Below, in pieces: positions 1 through 6,017 of a stretch of DNA of 6,017 nucleotides (its first letter is position 1; each line of letters opens with the position of its first letter). The notes beneath the pieces are model-generated. The model was not told where the DNA came from. It did no database searches and saw nothing but the letters and a program-made list of their open reading frames with translations. This stretch comes from Betaproteobacteria bacterium (GTDB lineage: Bacteria; Pseudomonadota; Gammaproteobacteria; Burkholderiales; SG8-41): positions 1-6,017 of the forward strand of contig JAJTHX010000087.1 in assembly GCA_021300125.1 (NCBI GenBank), written 5' to 3'. The position numbers were made by a program, and so were the translations under genes.

Positions 1-755
1 GCTGGCAGACCCAGACTGCGGGCTGCGCCGTGCAGGACCGTCTTGAGGCCGCCTGCTCAGCCATTGCCGGCGTGCCGGTTGACATGGTCTGCGCCGGGCG
101 CACCGATGCCGGAGTGCACGCGCTCGGACAGGTGGTGCACTTCGATTGCGGGGTCGAGCGTCCAGCCAGCGCCTGGGTGCGCGGCGTCAATGCCCTGCTG
201 CCCCCGGCGATCGCTGTGATCTGGGCGAAGCCGGTGGGTGAGGGCTTTCATGCGCGTTTTTCGGCGCTTTCGCGCAGCTACCGTTATGTGCTCCTCAATG
301 ACCCGGTGAGGCCCGCGGCCGATCACGGGCGCGTCGGCTGGTATCACGCTGCGCTGGATCTCGGGCGCATGCGCGAGGCCGCGGCCTGCCTCGTCGGCGA
401 GCATGATTTCAGCTCGTTTCGCTCGGCCGAGTGCCAGGCGAAGTCGCCGGTGCGCACCCTGCATGAGGTGGAGATCAGCGCCAGCGGTCGCTACCTGGTG
501 TTTGACTTCCGCGCCAATGCCTTCCTCCACCACATGGTGCGCAACCTGGTCGGCAGCCTCGTTCACGTAGGCAAGGGCAAGCATCCGCCGCAGTGGATTG
601 GCGAAGTGCTGCGCGGCCGTTACCGTGCGCAGGCAGCCCCGACCTTTGAAGCCTCGGGCCTGTACCTGATGCAGGTCGATTACGGGCCCGGGCCGGATCT
701 TCCGCGACCGCGCCAGGCCGGTGCCCGGTTTGCCGCGCTGGGTGTTCTGGCATGA
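1..755 (+). CDS. truA: tRNA pseudouridine(38-40) synthase TruA, 5' end missing
   Basis: TruA isomerises uridines 38, 39 and 40 in the anticodon arm of many tRNAs to pseudouridine, in the cytoplasm. The reading frame is already open at base 3 and begins Trp-Gln-Thr-Gln, matching the family's early GWQ motif, so the true start and roughly 20-25 residues lie left of the window. The GTG at 30 is an internal Val codon, not the start. The catalytic Asp is in [18 protein letters not shown] (codon 105-107). FHARFSA then SYRYVLLN (about 246-300) carry the conserved substrate-binding Arg/Tyr region, and [15 protein letters not shown] (about 517-560) is the C-terminal signature. The 250 residues present fit a family length of about 260-270. 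The stop overlaps the trpF start (ATGA), suggesting coupled translation. No frameshift or missing catalytic residue is seen. Identification is very secure. Confidence 0.96.
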   Translation, partial: WQTQTAGCAVQDRLEAACSAIAGVPVDMVCAGRTDAGVHALGQVVHFDCGVERPASAWVRGVNALLPPAIAVIWAKPVGEGFHARFSALSRSYRYVLLNDPVRPAADHGRVGWYHAALDLGRMREAAACLVGEHDFSSFRSAECQAKSPVRTLHEVEISASGRYLVFDFRANAFLHHMVRNLVGSLVHVGKGKHPPQWIGEVLRGRYRAQAAPTFEASGLYLMQVDYGPGPDLPRPRQAGARFAALGVLA

Positions 756-1375
756 AAACCCGGATCAAGATCTGCGGCATCACGCGCCTCGAGGATGGAC
801 TCGCGGCCGCGCGCCTTGGAGCCGACGCCATTGGCCTGGTCTTCTATGAACCGAGTCCTCGCGCGGTGACCCCGGAGCAGGCCCGGGCCATTGCCGATGT
901 GCTGCCGCCGTTCGTGACCACCGTGGGCCTGTTTGTCAATGCCGAGGCAGCCCGCGTGCGAGAGGTGCTTGCAGCGGTGCCCCTGCAGATGCTGCAGTTT
1001 CACGGGGACGAATCCCCGAAGTTCTGCAGCGGTTTTGACCGGCCTTTCCTCAAGGCGCTGCGGGTCAGGGCAGGAGTCGATTTGTTACAATGCGTAAAAG
1101 ATTTCAAGTGTGCCAGCGGCTTGCTGTTGGACGCTTGGGTCGAGGGCATGCGCGGCGGCACCGGTGCGACTTTCGACTGGTCCCTGGTGCCGCGGCAACT
1201 GCCGTTGCCGGTGGTGCTCTCTGGAGGACTGGATCCTAGCAACATCCAATCCGCGGTGCGTGCTGTGCAACCCTGGGCAGTGGATGTCTCCAGCGGCGTG
1301 GAGTCGGCCAAGGGCATCAAGGATGCCGCGAAGATCGAAGCGTTCATCAACGGAGTGCGGAATGCGGATTTATGA
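752..1375 (+). CDS. trpF: Phosphoribosylanthranilate isomerase TrpF
   Basis: TrpF converts N-(5'-phosphoribosyl)anthranilate to the carboxyphenylamino-deoxyribulose phosphate (CdRP) by an Amadori rearrangement, in the cytoplasmic tryptophan pathway. The 207-residue product is a single (beta/alpha)8 barrel of normal family length. Visible motifs are KICGIT with the general-base Cys8, VGLFVN (58-63), LQFHGDE (81-87), LLLDAWVEG with the general-acid Asp127, GGTG (135-138), and the phosphate-binding loops SGGLDPSNI (157-165) and VDVSSGVE (177-184). The ATG shares bases with the truA stop. Only a weak Shine-Dalgarno-like GGGTG at 740-744 precedes it, so translation is probably coupled to truA. The 3' end overlaps trpB by 14 nt. 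It is a stand-alone isomerase, not the TrpC-TrpF fusion of enteric bacteria. A short AT-rich codon run around 1082-1099 contains a promoter-like sequence listed separately. Confidence 0.97.
   Translation: MKTRIKICGITRLEDGLAAARLGADAIGLVFYEPSPRAVTPEQARAIADVLPPFVTTVGLFVNAEAARVREVLAAVPLQMLQFHGDESPKFCSGFDRPFLKALRVRAGVDLLQCVKDFKCASGLLLDAWVEGMRGGTGATFDWSLVPRQLPLPVVLSGGLDPSNIQSAVRAVQPWAVDVSSGVESAKGIKDAAKIEAFINGVRNADL
1083..1091 (+). promoter_or_regulatory. Candidate internal promoter (extended -10) within trpF
   Basis: TG-T-TACAAT is an extended -10 element of the sigma-70 type, with the hexamer TACAAT at 1086-1091. It lies about 270 nt upstream of trpB. Its codons are TTG TTA CAA, and TTA is rare in this GC-rich region, so the local sequence departs from the usual codon choice. 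No good -35 hexamer sits 16-18 nt upstream (GGTCAG at 1063-1068 at 17 nt spacing), but extended -10 promoters depend less on one. If active, it would drive trpBA-accD separately from truA-trpF. This is inference from sequence alone. Confidence 0.35.
1352..1355 (+). promoter_or_regulatory. Ribosome binding site for trpB
   Basis: GGAG lies inside the trpF coding sequence, 6 nt before the ATG at 1362. It is the best-spaced Shine-Dalgarno sequence in the window. It supports 1362 as the trpB start over the in-frame upstream ATG at 1110, which would give a long N-terminal extension that only reads through trpF in another frame. Confidence 0.75.
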
Positions 1376-2561
1376 TTTGCCGGATGCGAAGGGCCATTTC
1401 GGGCCTTATGGCGGCGTGTTCGTCTCGGAAACACTGATTTCCGCGCTGGAAGATCTCAAGGCCGCTTATGCCCGGTTCAAGGGCGACCCGGCATTCCACG
1501 CCGAGTTCGAATATGAACTGAAGCATTATGTCGGACGCCCGAGCCCGATTTACCACGCGCGCCGCTGGTCAGAGCATTTCGGCGGCGCCCAAGTCTATCT
1601 GAAGCGCGAGGACCTGAACCACACGGGCGCGCACAAGATCAACAATGTGATCGGGCAGGCGCTGCTTGCGCGCCACCTCGGCAAGCCGCGCGTGATCGCC
1701 GAGACCGGAGCCGGCCAGCACGGCGTTGCCACTGCCACCATTGCCGCCCGCTACGGCATGGAATGCGTGGTTTACATGGGCTCGGAAGACATCAAGCGCC
1801 AGGCGCAGAACGTTTATCGCATGAAGCTGCTCGGCGCCGCCGTGGTGCCCGTCGAGTCGGGGTCGAAGACGCTGAAAGACGCCTTGAATGAGGCGATGCG
1901 GGACTGGGTGACCAACGTCGAAAACACCTTCTACATCATCGGCACCGTCGCCGGGCCGCATCCCTATCCTATGATGGTGCGCGACTTCCAGTCAGTGATC
2001 GGCAAGGAAGCCCTGGAGCAAATGCCCGAGGTCGCCGGCCGCCAGCCCGATGCGGTGCTTGCCTGTGTCGGCGGCGGCTCCAATGCGATCGGCATTTTTC
2101 ATCCCTACATTACCCATGAGGCGGTACGCCTGATCGGGGTCGAGGCTGCGGGTTACGGCATCGAGACCGGCAAGCATTCGGCGACACTTTGCGCCGGCCG
2201 GGCGGGGGTGCTGCATGGCAACCGTACCTACCTGCTGCAGGACGAGAACGGCCAGATCGTCGAAACCCATTCGATTTCAGCCGGCCTGGACTATCCGGGT
2301 GTCGGCCCCGAGCATGCCTGGCTCAAGGACAGCGGCCGTGCCGAGTATGTCGCCGTCACCGATGACGAGGCGCTCGAGGCCTTTCACAAGCTGTGCCGGC
2401 TCGAGGGCATCATCCCTGCGCTCGAATCAAGCCACGCGCTGGCCTACGCTGCAAAGATCGCGCCGCGCATGCGCCCCGACCAGATCCTGCTGGTGAACCT
2501 ATCCGGCCGCGGCGACAAGGACATGCATACCGTCGCCGAGAAGTCCGGTCTCAATCTCTGA
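1362..2561 (+). CDS. trpB: Tryptophan synthase beta subunit TrpB
   Basis: TrpB is the PLP-dependent beta subunit that condenses indole with L-serine to give L-tryptophan. It works in an alpha2-beta2 complex with TrpA, which passes indole through an internal tunnel. The 399-residue protein is standard for the classical TrpB1 type. It opens with [15 protein letters not shown], and the frame is open further upstream, but that extension is a trpF shadow. The PLP-binding Lys92 is in HTGAHKINN and the catalytic Glu114 is in AETGAGQHG. The phosphate-cup loop is GGGSNAIG (about 238-244). Asp310 in [12 protein letters not shown] matches the Asp that gates the closed state, and Ser382 in LSGRGDKD contacts the pyridine nitrogen. 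The 14-nt overlap with trpF and the 19-nt gap to trpA fit an operon with balanced subunit synthesis. All key residues are intact. Confidence 0.98.
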   Translation: MRIYDLPDAKGHFGPYGGVFVSETLISALEDLKAAYARFKGDPAFHAEFEYELKHYVGRPSPIYHARRWSEHFGGAQVYLKREDLNHTGAHKINNVIGQALLARHLGKPRVIAETGAGQHGVATATIAARYGMECVVYMGSEDIKRQAQNVYRMKLLGAAVVPVESGSKTLKDALNEAMRDWVTNVENTFYIIGTVAGPHPYPMMVRDFQSVIGKEALEQMPEVAGRQPDAVLACVGGGSNAIGIFHPYITHEAVRLIGVEAAGYGIETGKHSATLCAGRAGVLHGNRTYLLQDENGQIVETHSISAGLDYPGVGPEHAWLKDSGRAEYVAVTDDEALEAFHKLCRLEGIIPALESSHALAYAAKIAPRMRPDQILLVNLSGRGDKDMHTVAEKSGLNL

Positions 2562-2567
2562 TCCGGG

Positions 2568-2580
2568 GTCGGGTTCCGAC
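2568..2580 (+). other. Small hairpin abutting the trpA start codon
   Basis: GTCGG-GTT-CCGAC is a perfect 5-bp inverted repeat with a 3-nt loop, and its last base touches the trpA ATG at 2581. It fills most of the 19-nt trpB-trpA gap. No classical Shine-Dalgarno is present; the nearest G-rich run is GGGG at 2565-2568, partly inside the stem. In mRNA the fold could limit independent initiation and make trpA depend on ribosomes finishing trpB. The arms are short, so chance is a real alternative. Confidence 0.3.
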
Positions 2581-3387
2581 ATGTCGCGCATCGCCGATAC
2601 CTTCGCCCGCCTGCGGCAGGAAGGCCGCAAGGCCCTTATCCCGTTTTTCACAGCCGGTGACCCCGATCCGGCCAGCTGCGTGCCGGTGATGCATGCGCTG
2701 GTGGCCGGCGGTGCGGACATCATCGAGCTGGGTGTGCCTTTCTCGGACCCCATGGCCGACGGTCCCGTGATCCAGCGTTCCAGCGAGCGTGCGCTCCGCA
2801 ACGGCGTTTCGCTGCGCGACGTGATCGGCTGGGTTGCCGAGTTCCGCAAGACCGACAGCCAAACGCCGGTGGTGCTGATGGGCTATGCCAACCCGGTCGA
2901 GGCGATGGGCGAGGAACGCTTTGCGAAGGTTGCACGCGAAGCTGGCGTCGATGGCGTGCTGGTTGTCGATTATCCGCCGGAGGAAGCGCATAATCTCGTC
3001 GGCATTCTTGATGCCGCCGGCCTCGACACCGTGTTCCTGCTGTCGCCAACGACCTCTGATGCGCGGCTGCGCGAAGTTGCCGCGCTGGGCCGCGGCTATC
3101 TCTACTATGTCTCGCTGAAGGGCGTCACCGGCGCTGCCAACATCGACACTGCCGAGGTGTCCCGCCGCCTCCAGCACATCCGCGGCTTTACCGGCCTGCC
3201 GGTGGGCGTCGGCTTTGGCATCCGTGACGGTGAAACCGCGCGCGCAGTGGCTCAGGTCGCCGATGCCGTGGTGATCGGCAGCCGCCTGGTGCAGGAACTC
3301 GAAGCGGCGCCGGCGCGGGCGGCACCGCGGGCACAGGCCTTTCTTGCCGGCATCCGCACCGCGATGGACGGCAGCAAAGCCGCATGA
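2581..3387 (+). CDS. trpA: Tryptophan synthase alpha subunit TrpA
   Basis: TrpA cleaves indole-3-glycerol phosphate to indole and glyceraldehyde 3-phosphate, and the indole is channelled to TrpB. The 268-residue product is a full-length TIM barrel. It begins [20 protein letters not shown] and then [10 protein letters not shown], the typical N-terminus. The two catalytic acids fall at the same numbers as in enteric TrpA: Glu49 in [11 protein letters not shown] and Asp60 in MADGPVIQ. Phosphate-binding elements follow: GVTGA (181-185), VGFGI (210-214) and VIGSRLV (231-237). The ATG at 2581 is chosen by homology, since the upstream Shine-Dalgarno is poor and a small hairpin abuts it. That suggests coupling to trpB. 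The stop overlaps the accD start as ATGA. No oddity is seen in the catalytic core; the C-terminal helix is Ala-rich. Confidence 0.97.
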   Translation: MSRIADTFARLRQEGRKALIPFFTAGDPDPASCVPVMHALVAGGADIIELGVPFSDPMADGPVIQRSSERALRNGVSLRDVIGWVAEFRKTDSQTPVVLMGYANPVEAMGEERFAKVAREAGVDGVLVVDYPPEEAHNLVGILDAAGLDTVFLLSPTTSDARLREVAALGRGYLYYVSLKGVTGAANIDTAEVSRRLQHIRGFTGLPVGVGFGIRDGETARAVAQVADAVVIGSRLVQELEAAPARAAPRAQAFLAGIRTAMDGSKAA

Positions 3388-4253
3388 GCTGGCTGCAGAA
3401 GCTGTTGCCGCCGCGCATCAAGCGCGATGCCGGCACCCAGAAAAAAGCGGTGCCCGAAGGGCTCTGGAGCAAATGCGACTCCTGCGAAGCCGTGCTCTAC
3501 CGCACGGATCTCGAGAAAAACCTGTTCGTCTGCCCCAAGTGCGGCCATCACAACCGCATTTCCGCCCGCGAGCGCCTGGACTGGCTGCTCGACATGGAAG
3601 GGCGCTACGAAATCGGCGCCGAGGTCACGCCCGTTGATGCGCTGAAGTTCCGCGACAGCAAGCGCTACCCGGACCGGCTTGCCGCTGCGCGTGGCGATAC
3701 CGGCGAGGAGGACGCGATTGTAGTGATGCAGGGCGCGATACGCGACATTCCTGTGGTCGTGGCGGCTTTCGAATTCGGCTTTCTCGGTGGCTCGATGGGG
3801 TCGGTGGTCGGTGAGCGTTTTGTCCGCGGCGTGCAGTTCTGCGTCGAGCAGCGGCTGCCCTTCATCTGCTTCACGGCAACCGGCGGCGCGCGCATGCAGG
3901 AGGGTCTGCTGTCGCTGATGCAGATGGCCAAGACCTGTGCGGCGCTGACCCGTCTTTCCGATAACCGGCAGCCTTTCATTTCGGTGCTGACCGATCCGAC
4001 CATGGGCGGCGTGTCGGCTAGTTTCGCGATGATCGGCGACGTGGTGATTGCCGAACCGAAGGCGCTGGTCGGTTTTGCCGGGCTGCGCGTGATCGAGCAG
4101 ACCGTGCGCGAAACCCTGCCCGAAGGTTTCCAGCGGGCTGAATTCCTGCTGCAAAAAGGCGCGATCGACATGATCGTGGATCGCCGCGAGATGCGCGATG
4201 CACTGGCGCGCCTGCTAGCGCTGCTGCTCAAGCAGTCCGCGCCTGCGGCCTGA
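3384..4253 (+). CDS. accD: Acetyl-CoA carboxylase carboxyltransferase subunit beta AccD
   Basis: AccD pairs with AccA as the cytoplasmic carboxyltransferase that moves CO2 from carboxybiotin on AccB to acetyl-CoA, giving malonyl-CoA for fatty-acid synthesis. The 289-residue protein has the N-terminal zinc ribbon with Cys31, Cys34, Cys50 and Cys53 (two CxxC pairs 15 residues apart), then a crotonase-like carboxyltransferase domain. Visible signatures are [16 protein letters not shown] (131-146), [11 protein letters not shown] (164-174) and [16 protein letters not shown] (204-219), which supply backbone-amide oxyanion contacts. The late FAGxRVIEQT motif has Leu233 where Pro or a basic residue is usual. 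The start overlaps the trpA stop (ATGA) with no strong Shine-Dalgarno, so translation is probably coupled. accA is not in the window. Apart from Leu233 the sequence is orthodox. Confidence 0.98.
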   Translation: MSWLQKLLPPRIKRDAGTQKKAVPEGLWSKCDSCEAVLYRTDLEKNLFVCPKCGHHNRISARERLDWLLDMEGRYEIGAEVTPVDALKFRDSKRYPDRLAAARGDTGEEDAIVVMQGAIRDIPVVVAAFEFGFLGGSMGSVVGERFVRGVQFCVEQRLPFICFTATGGARMQEGLLSLMQMAKTCAALTRLSDNRQPFISVLTDPTMGGVSASFAMIGDVVIAEPKALVGFAGLRVIEQTVRETLPEGFQRAEFLLQKGAIDMIVDRREMRDALARLLALLLKQSAPAA

Positions 4254-4259
4254 TTTGCC

Positions 4260-4274
4260 GGCGCCGCAAGCGCC
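4260..4274 (+). other. GC-only hairpin in the accD-folC gap
   Basis: GGCGC-CGCAA-GCGCC forms a perfect 5-bp stem with a 5-nt loop in the 36-nt spacer. No U-run follows, so it does not qualify as a rho-independent terminator. It ends 6 nt before the GAG used by folC and could slow ribosomes or protect an mRNA end. It may also be chance in GC-rich DNA. Confidence 0.3.
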
Positions 4275-4289
4275 CATGCCGAGTTGACG

Positions 4290-5570
4290 ATGCTGCCCGA
4301 GACGCTGAAAGACTGGCTCGAATACATCGAACGCCAGCATCCGGCGGCAATCGCGATGGGACTGGACCGGGTTGCTGCCGTGCGGGACGCGCTGGCGCTC
4401 AAGCCCGTGTTTCCGCTGATCACCGTCGGCGGCACCAACGGCAAGGGATCGACCTGCCGCCTCCTCGATGCGATGCTGATGCAGGCGGGCTACCGCGTCG
4501 GCACTTACACCTCGCCGCATCTGTTGCTCTACAACGAGCGGGTGCGGATCGGCGGGCAGGAAGCCGCCGACGCCGATCTCGTGCGTGCCTTTGCCGCAGT
4601 GGAAGCGGCGCGTGTGCGCCTTGGACTGCCCCTGACCTATTTCGAGTTCGGCACGCTGGCCGCGTTATGGCTGTTCGTGGAGGCCGGGGTGGATGCCGCG
4701 GTGCTGGAAATAGGCCTTGGTGGCCGCCTTGATGCGGTGAATGCCTTTGATCCCGACGTTTCGGTCCTGGTCAGCATCGGCATGGATCATATGGAATACC
4801 TCGGCGACACCCGCGACAAGATCGGCTGGGAGAAGGCGCATATTTTCCGGACCGGCCGCACTGCGATATGCGCTGACGCACAACCGCCTGCCACGGTGAT
4901 CGAACACGCAGCCGTGATCGGTGCGCCGCTGCTGCTGATCGGGCGCGATTTCGGCTACCAAGCCGAAACGCAGCAGTGGCGTTACCGCGGCCCCCGCGGC
5001 GTCCGCCATGGCCTGCCACCGCCGGCACTGCGCGGTCCGGCGCAGCTTGCCAATGCCTGTGCCGCGATCACCGCGCTTGACCTGTTGCGTGAGCGGCTGC
5101 CGGTCAGCGCGGGCGCGATCCGCGCCGGCCTGGTCCATGTCGAGAATCCCGGGCGCTTCCAGGTGCTGCCCGGACGGCCGGCGGTGGTGCTTGATGTCGC
5201 GCACAATCCGCATGCCGCCGAGGCCCTGGCGCTGAATCTGGTGCAGATGACGGGTTACCAGCGCACGCTGGCGGTGTTTTCGATGCTGGCCGACAAGGAT
5301 GTCGCCGGCGTCGCGCGCTGCCTGCGCGGCCACGTCGATCACTGGTATGTCGCGCCATTGCCGGGTCCGCGCGGCAGCGCTGCTGAACCGCTGCTGGAGG
5401 CCTTGCGGCAGGCCGGGATCACTGCGCCGGTGGAAGTATGCCCGGATATCGAAAATGCCTGTCAGCGCGCGAGCCGGGCTGCGGGTGGTGGTGATAGAAT
5501 CCTCGCCTTCGGATCATTCCTCACCGTGGCCGCTGCGATGACGGCTTTGCGGCACCGCGGTAACGAATAA
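4290..5570 (+). CDS. folC: Bifunctional folylpolyglutamate synthase / dihydrofolate synthase FolC
   Basis: FolC adds L-glutamate to dihydropteroate, forming dihydrofolate, and then extends the polyglutamate tail of reduced folates, using ATP in the cytoplasm. The 426-residue product belongs to the Mur-ligase-like ATP-grasping family. The P-loop is GGTNGKGST (47-55). TYTSPHLLLYNERVRI (72-87) is the folate-region signature, LEIGLGGRLDAVN (139-151) carries Mg-binding Glu140, and MDHMEYLGDTRDKIGWEKA (165-183) contains the probable carbamylated Lys182. LDVAHNPHAAEAL (301-313) and MLADKDVAG (332-340) mark the C-terminal domain. His184 replaces the Gly of the common EKAGI motif. I prefer ATG 4290 because GAG at 4281-4283 sits 6 nt before it; TTG at 4284, two codons earlier, is possible. 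It follows accD by 36 nt, the order also known from enterics. Confidence 0.96.
   Translation: MLPETLKDWLEYIERQHPAAIAMGLDRVAAVRDALALKPVFPLITVGGTNGKGSTCRLLDAMLMQAGYRVGTYTSPHLLLYNERVRIGGQEAADADLVRAFAAVEAARVRLGLPLTYFEFGTLAALWLFVEAGVDAAVLEIGLGGRLDAVNAFDPDVSVLVSIGMDHMEYLGDTRDKIGWEKAHIFRTGRTAICADAQPPATVIEHAAVIGAPLLLIGRDFGYQAETQQWRYRGPRGVRHGLPPPALRGPAQLANACAAITALDLLRERLPVSAGAIRAGLVHVENPGRFQVLPGRPAVVLDVAHNPHAAEALALNLVQMTGYQRTLAVFSMLADKDVAGVARCLRGHVDHWYVAPLPGPRGSAAEPLLEALRQAGITAPVEVCPDIENACQRASRAAGGGDRILAFGSFLTVAAAMTALRHRGNE
5492..5500 (+). promoter_or_regulatory. Candidate extended -10 promoter near the 3' end of folC
   Basis: TG-A-TAGAAT is an extended -10 match, with hexamer TAGAAT at 5495-5500, inside the conserved GDRIL stretch of FolC. 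The Arg codon used is AGA (5496-5498), a rare choice where neighbouring Arg codons are CGN, which hints at selection on the DNA sequence. No convincing -35 lies 17 nt upstream (AGCCGG). A start near 5507 would leave a leader of about 109 nt before the dedD-like gene. This is inference; start-site mapping would decide it. Confidence 0.4.
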
Positions 5571-5573
5571 AAT
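5547..5573 (+). promoter_or_regulatory. Possible second promoter spanning the folC stop
   Basis: TTGCGG at 5547-5552 and TAAAAT at 5568-5573 resemble -35 and -10 hexamers, but their 15-nt spacing is shorter than the preferred 17. The -10 includes the folC TAA and opens the AT-rich 45-nt spacer 5571-5615, which stands out from the surrounding GC-rich DNA. A start near 5580 would give a short leader of about 35 nt. It may simply be AT-rich intergenic sequence. Confidence 0.25.
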
Positions 5574-5598
5574 CCCTTCAAAATCAAATAGTTACTTC

Positions 5599-5612
5599 GT
5601 TATCAGCATAAC
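5599..5612 (+). other. AT-rich inverted repeat just before the dedD-like start
   Basis: GTTAT-CAGC-ATAAC is a perfect 5-bp inverted repeat with a 4-nt spacer, ending 3 nt before the ATG at 5616. It occupies the place where a Shine-Dalgarno would normally be and none is present. As RNA the stem would be weak (one G-C pair per arm); as DNA it could be a small operator half-site pair. Evidence is limited to symmetry and position. Confidence 0.25.
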
Positions 5613-5615
5613 AGC

Positions 5616-6017
5616 ATGGCGAGAAGCGTCAGCGACGAAGAACTACAGCTGAAAAAGCGGGCGCGCCGCCGGCTGATCGGTGCCGTAGTGCTGGTCACCA
5701 CTGTTGCGTTGGTATTGCCGATGGTTCTGGATTCCGAGCCTCGCCCGGCCAATCCGAGCATCAGCATCCAGATTCCGGCGCAGGATGCCGGCATCATCGC
5801 CAAACCGCCTGCGCCCTTGAAGCCTTCAGATCCTTCTGGCGCAACCCCGCCCCCGGTACCCAAGACAGGCGAAAAATCCGACTCGCTTGCGGCAGCCAAG
5901 CCTGAAGCGCAGGCTGGAACCAAGTCTGAAGCAAAACCGGAAGCCAAGGCCAAAGCCGAGGCCAAGCCAAAGCCTGAGCCTGTGGCCAAGACGGAGGCGC
6001 CGCCACCGCCTGAAAGC
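5616..6017 (+). CDS. dedD: DedD-like SPOR-family inner-membrane protein, 3' end missing
   Basis: The frame stays open from ATG 5616 to the window edge, giving 134 residues without a stop. Residues 1-20 are cytoplasmic with a basic cluster (KKRARRR, 13-19). Residues 20-38 form one hydrophobic transmembrane helix, followed by VLDSEPRP, which I recall as typical of DedD-like proteins of Betaproteobacteria. From about 62 onward the chain is a low-complexity Pro/Ala/Lys/Glu linker, with repeated EAK/KPE units at 95-125. In this family such a linker carries a C-terminal SPOR domain that binds denuded septal peptidoglycan; that domain is not visible here, so the assignment rests on the N-terminal architecture and position after folC (in E. 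coli the order is accD-folC-dedD-cvpA). No Shine-Dalgarno precedes the ATG; the leader is AT-rich with a weak inverted repeat at 5599-5612. Other membrane-anchored linker proteins remain possible. Confidence 0.82.
   Translation, partial: MARSVSDEELQLKKRARRRLIGAVVLVTTVALVLPMVLDSEPRPANPSISIQIPAQDAGIIAKPPAPLKPSDPSGATPPPVPKTGEKSDSLAAAKPEAQAGTKSEAKPEAKAKAEAKPKPEPVAKTEAPPPPES

Noticed and set aside
30..32. GTG at 30 as the truA start
   Set aside because: In-frame codons before it (Trp-Gln-Thr-Gln...) match the TruA N-terminal region, so the gene is cut by the window edge and GTG is an internal Val.
1110..1361. N-terminal extension of TrpB from an in-frame ATG at 1110
   Set aside because: The 84 extra residues only read trpF in a second frame, while TrpB homology starts at [18 protein letters not shown] with GGAG well placed before ATG 1362.
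2551..3177. 208-codon open frame on the - strand opposite trpA
   Set aside because: Antisense shadow of trpA; no domain or ribosome site supports it.
3252..4154. 300-codon open frame on the - strand opposite trpA end and accD
   Set aside because: It lies wholly antisense to well-conserved trpA and accD, shows no recognisable motif, and is of low-complexity composition typical of GC-rich antisense frames.
4255..4274. Rho-independent terminator between accD and folC
   Set aside because: A GC stem is present but no U-run follows, and folC starts within 16 nt, so termination is unlikely.
4284..4286. TTG at 4284 as the folC start
   Set aside because: It is possible but directly abuts the GAG at 4281-4283, leaving no spacer; ATG 4290 has a normal 6-nt spacer.
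4665..5342. 225-codon open frame on the - strand opposite folC
   Set aside because: Antisense shadow of folC, with His/Arg/Gln-rich composition and no motif.
5603..5989. 128-codon Ala/Ser/Gly-rich open frame on the - strand
   Set aside because: Antisense shadow of the low-complexity linker of the dedD-like gene.

Overview
This window is GC-rich, densely coding DNA with every supported gene on the + strand. The order is truA (5' end cut off), trpF, trpB, trpA, accD, folC, and the start of a dedD-like SPOR-family gene that runs off the right edge. It looks like a bacterial chromosome of the Betaproteobacteria. Two things point there: the proteins resemble betaproteobacterial versions as I remember them, and trpF, trpB and trpA sit together between truA and accD. 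In pseudomonads, by contrast, trpBA lies elsewhere. This placement rests on recalled synteny and sequence; no search was run, and I would not name a genus.

Layout: 1-755 is the C-terminal 250 residues of tRNA pseudouridine synthase A. 752-1375 is phosphoribosylanthranilate isomerase. 1362-2561 and 2581-3387 are the beta and alpha subunits of tryptophan synthase. 3384-4253 is the carboxyltransferase beta subunit of acetyl-CoA carboxylase. 4290-5570 is folylpolyglutamate/dihydrofolate synthase. From 5616 to the edge is a single-pass inner-membrane protein with a Pro/Ala/Lys-rich periplasmic linker; its SPOR domain would lie beyond the window. No gap exceeds 45 nt, so no stretch over 300 bases lacks a gene.

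The genes read as one compact transcription unit. truA/trpF and trpA/accD overlap by 4 nt (ATGA), trpF/trpB overlap by 14 nt, and the trpB-trpA, accD-folC and folC-dedD gaps are 19, 36 and 45 nt. The products join late tryptophan synthesis with tRNA modification, the first committed step of fatty-acid synthesis, folate polyglutamylation and an envelope/division protein. No rho-independent terminator is visible between them. Two extended -10-like sequences, one inside trpF and one near the 3' end of folC, may be internal promoters that separate expression of the blocks.

I found no mobile element, CRISPR array, RNA gene or undescribed system. It is a conserved housekeeping region. The points worth a second look are the candidate internal promoters, small hairpins beside three start codons, and unusual residues in AccD and FolC.
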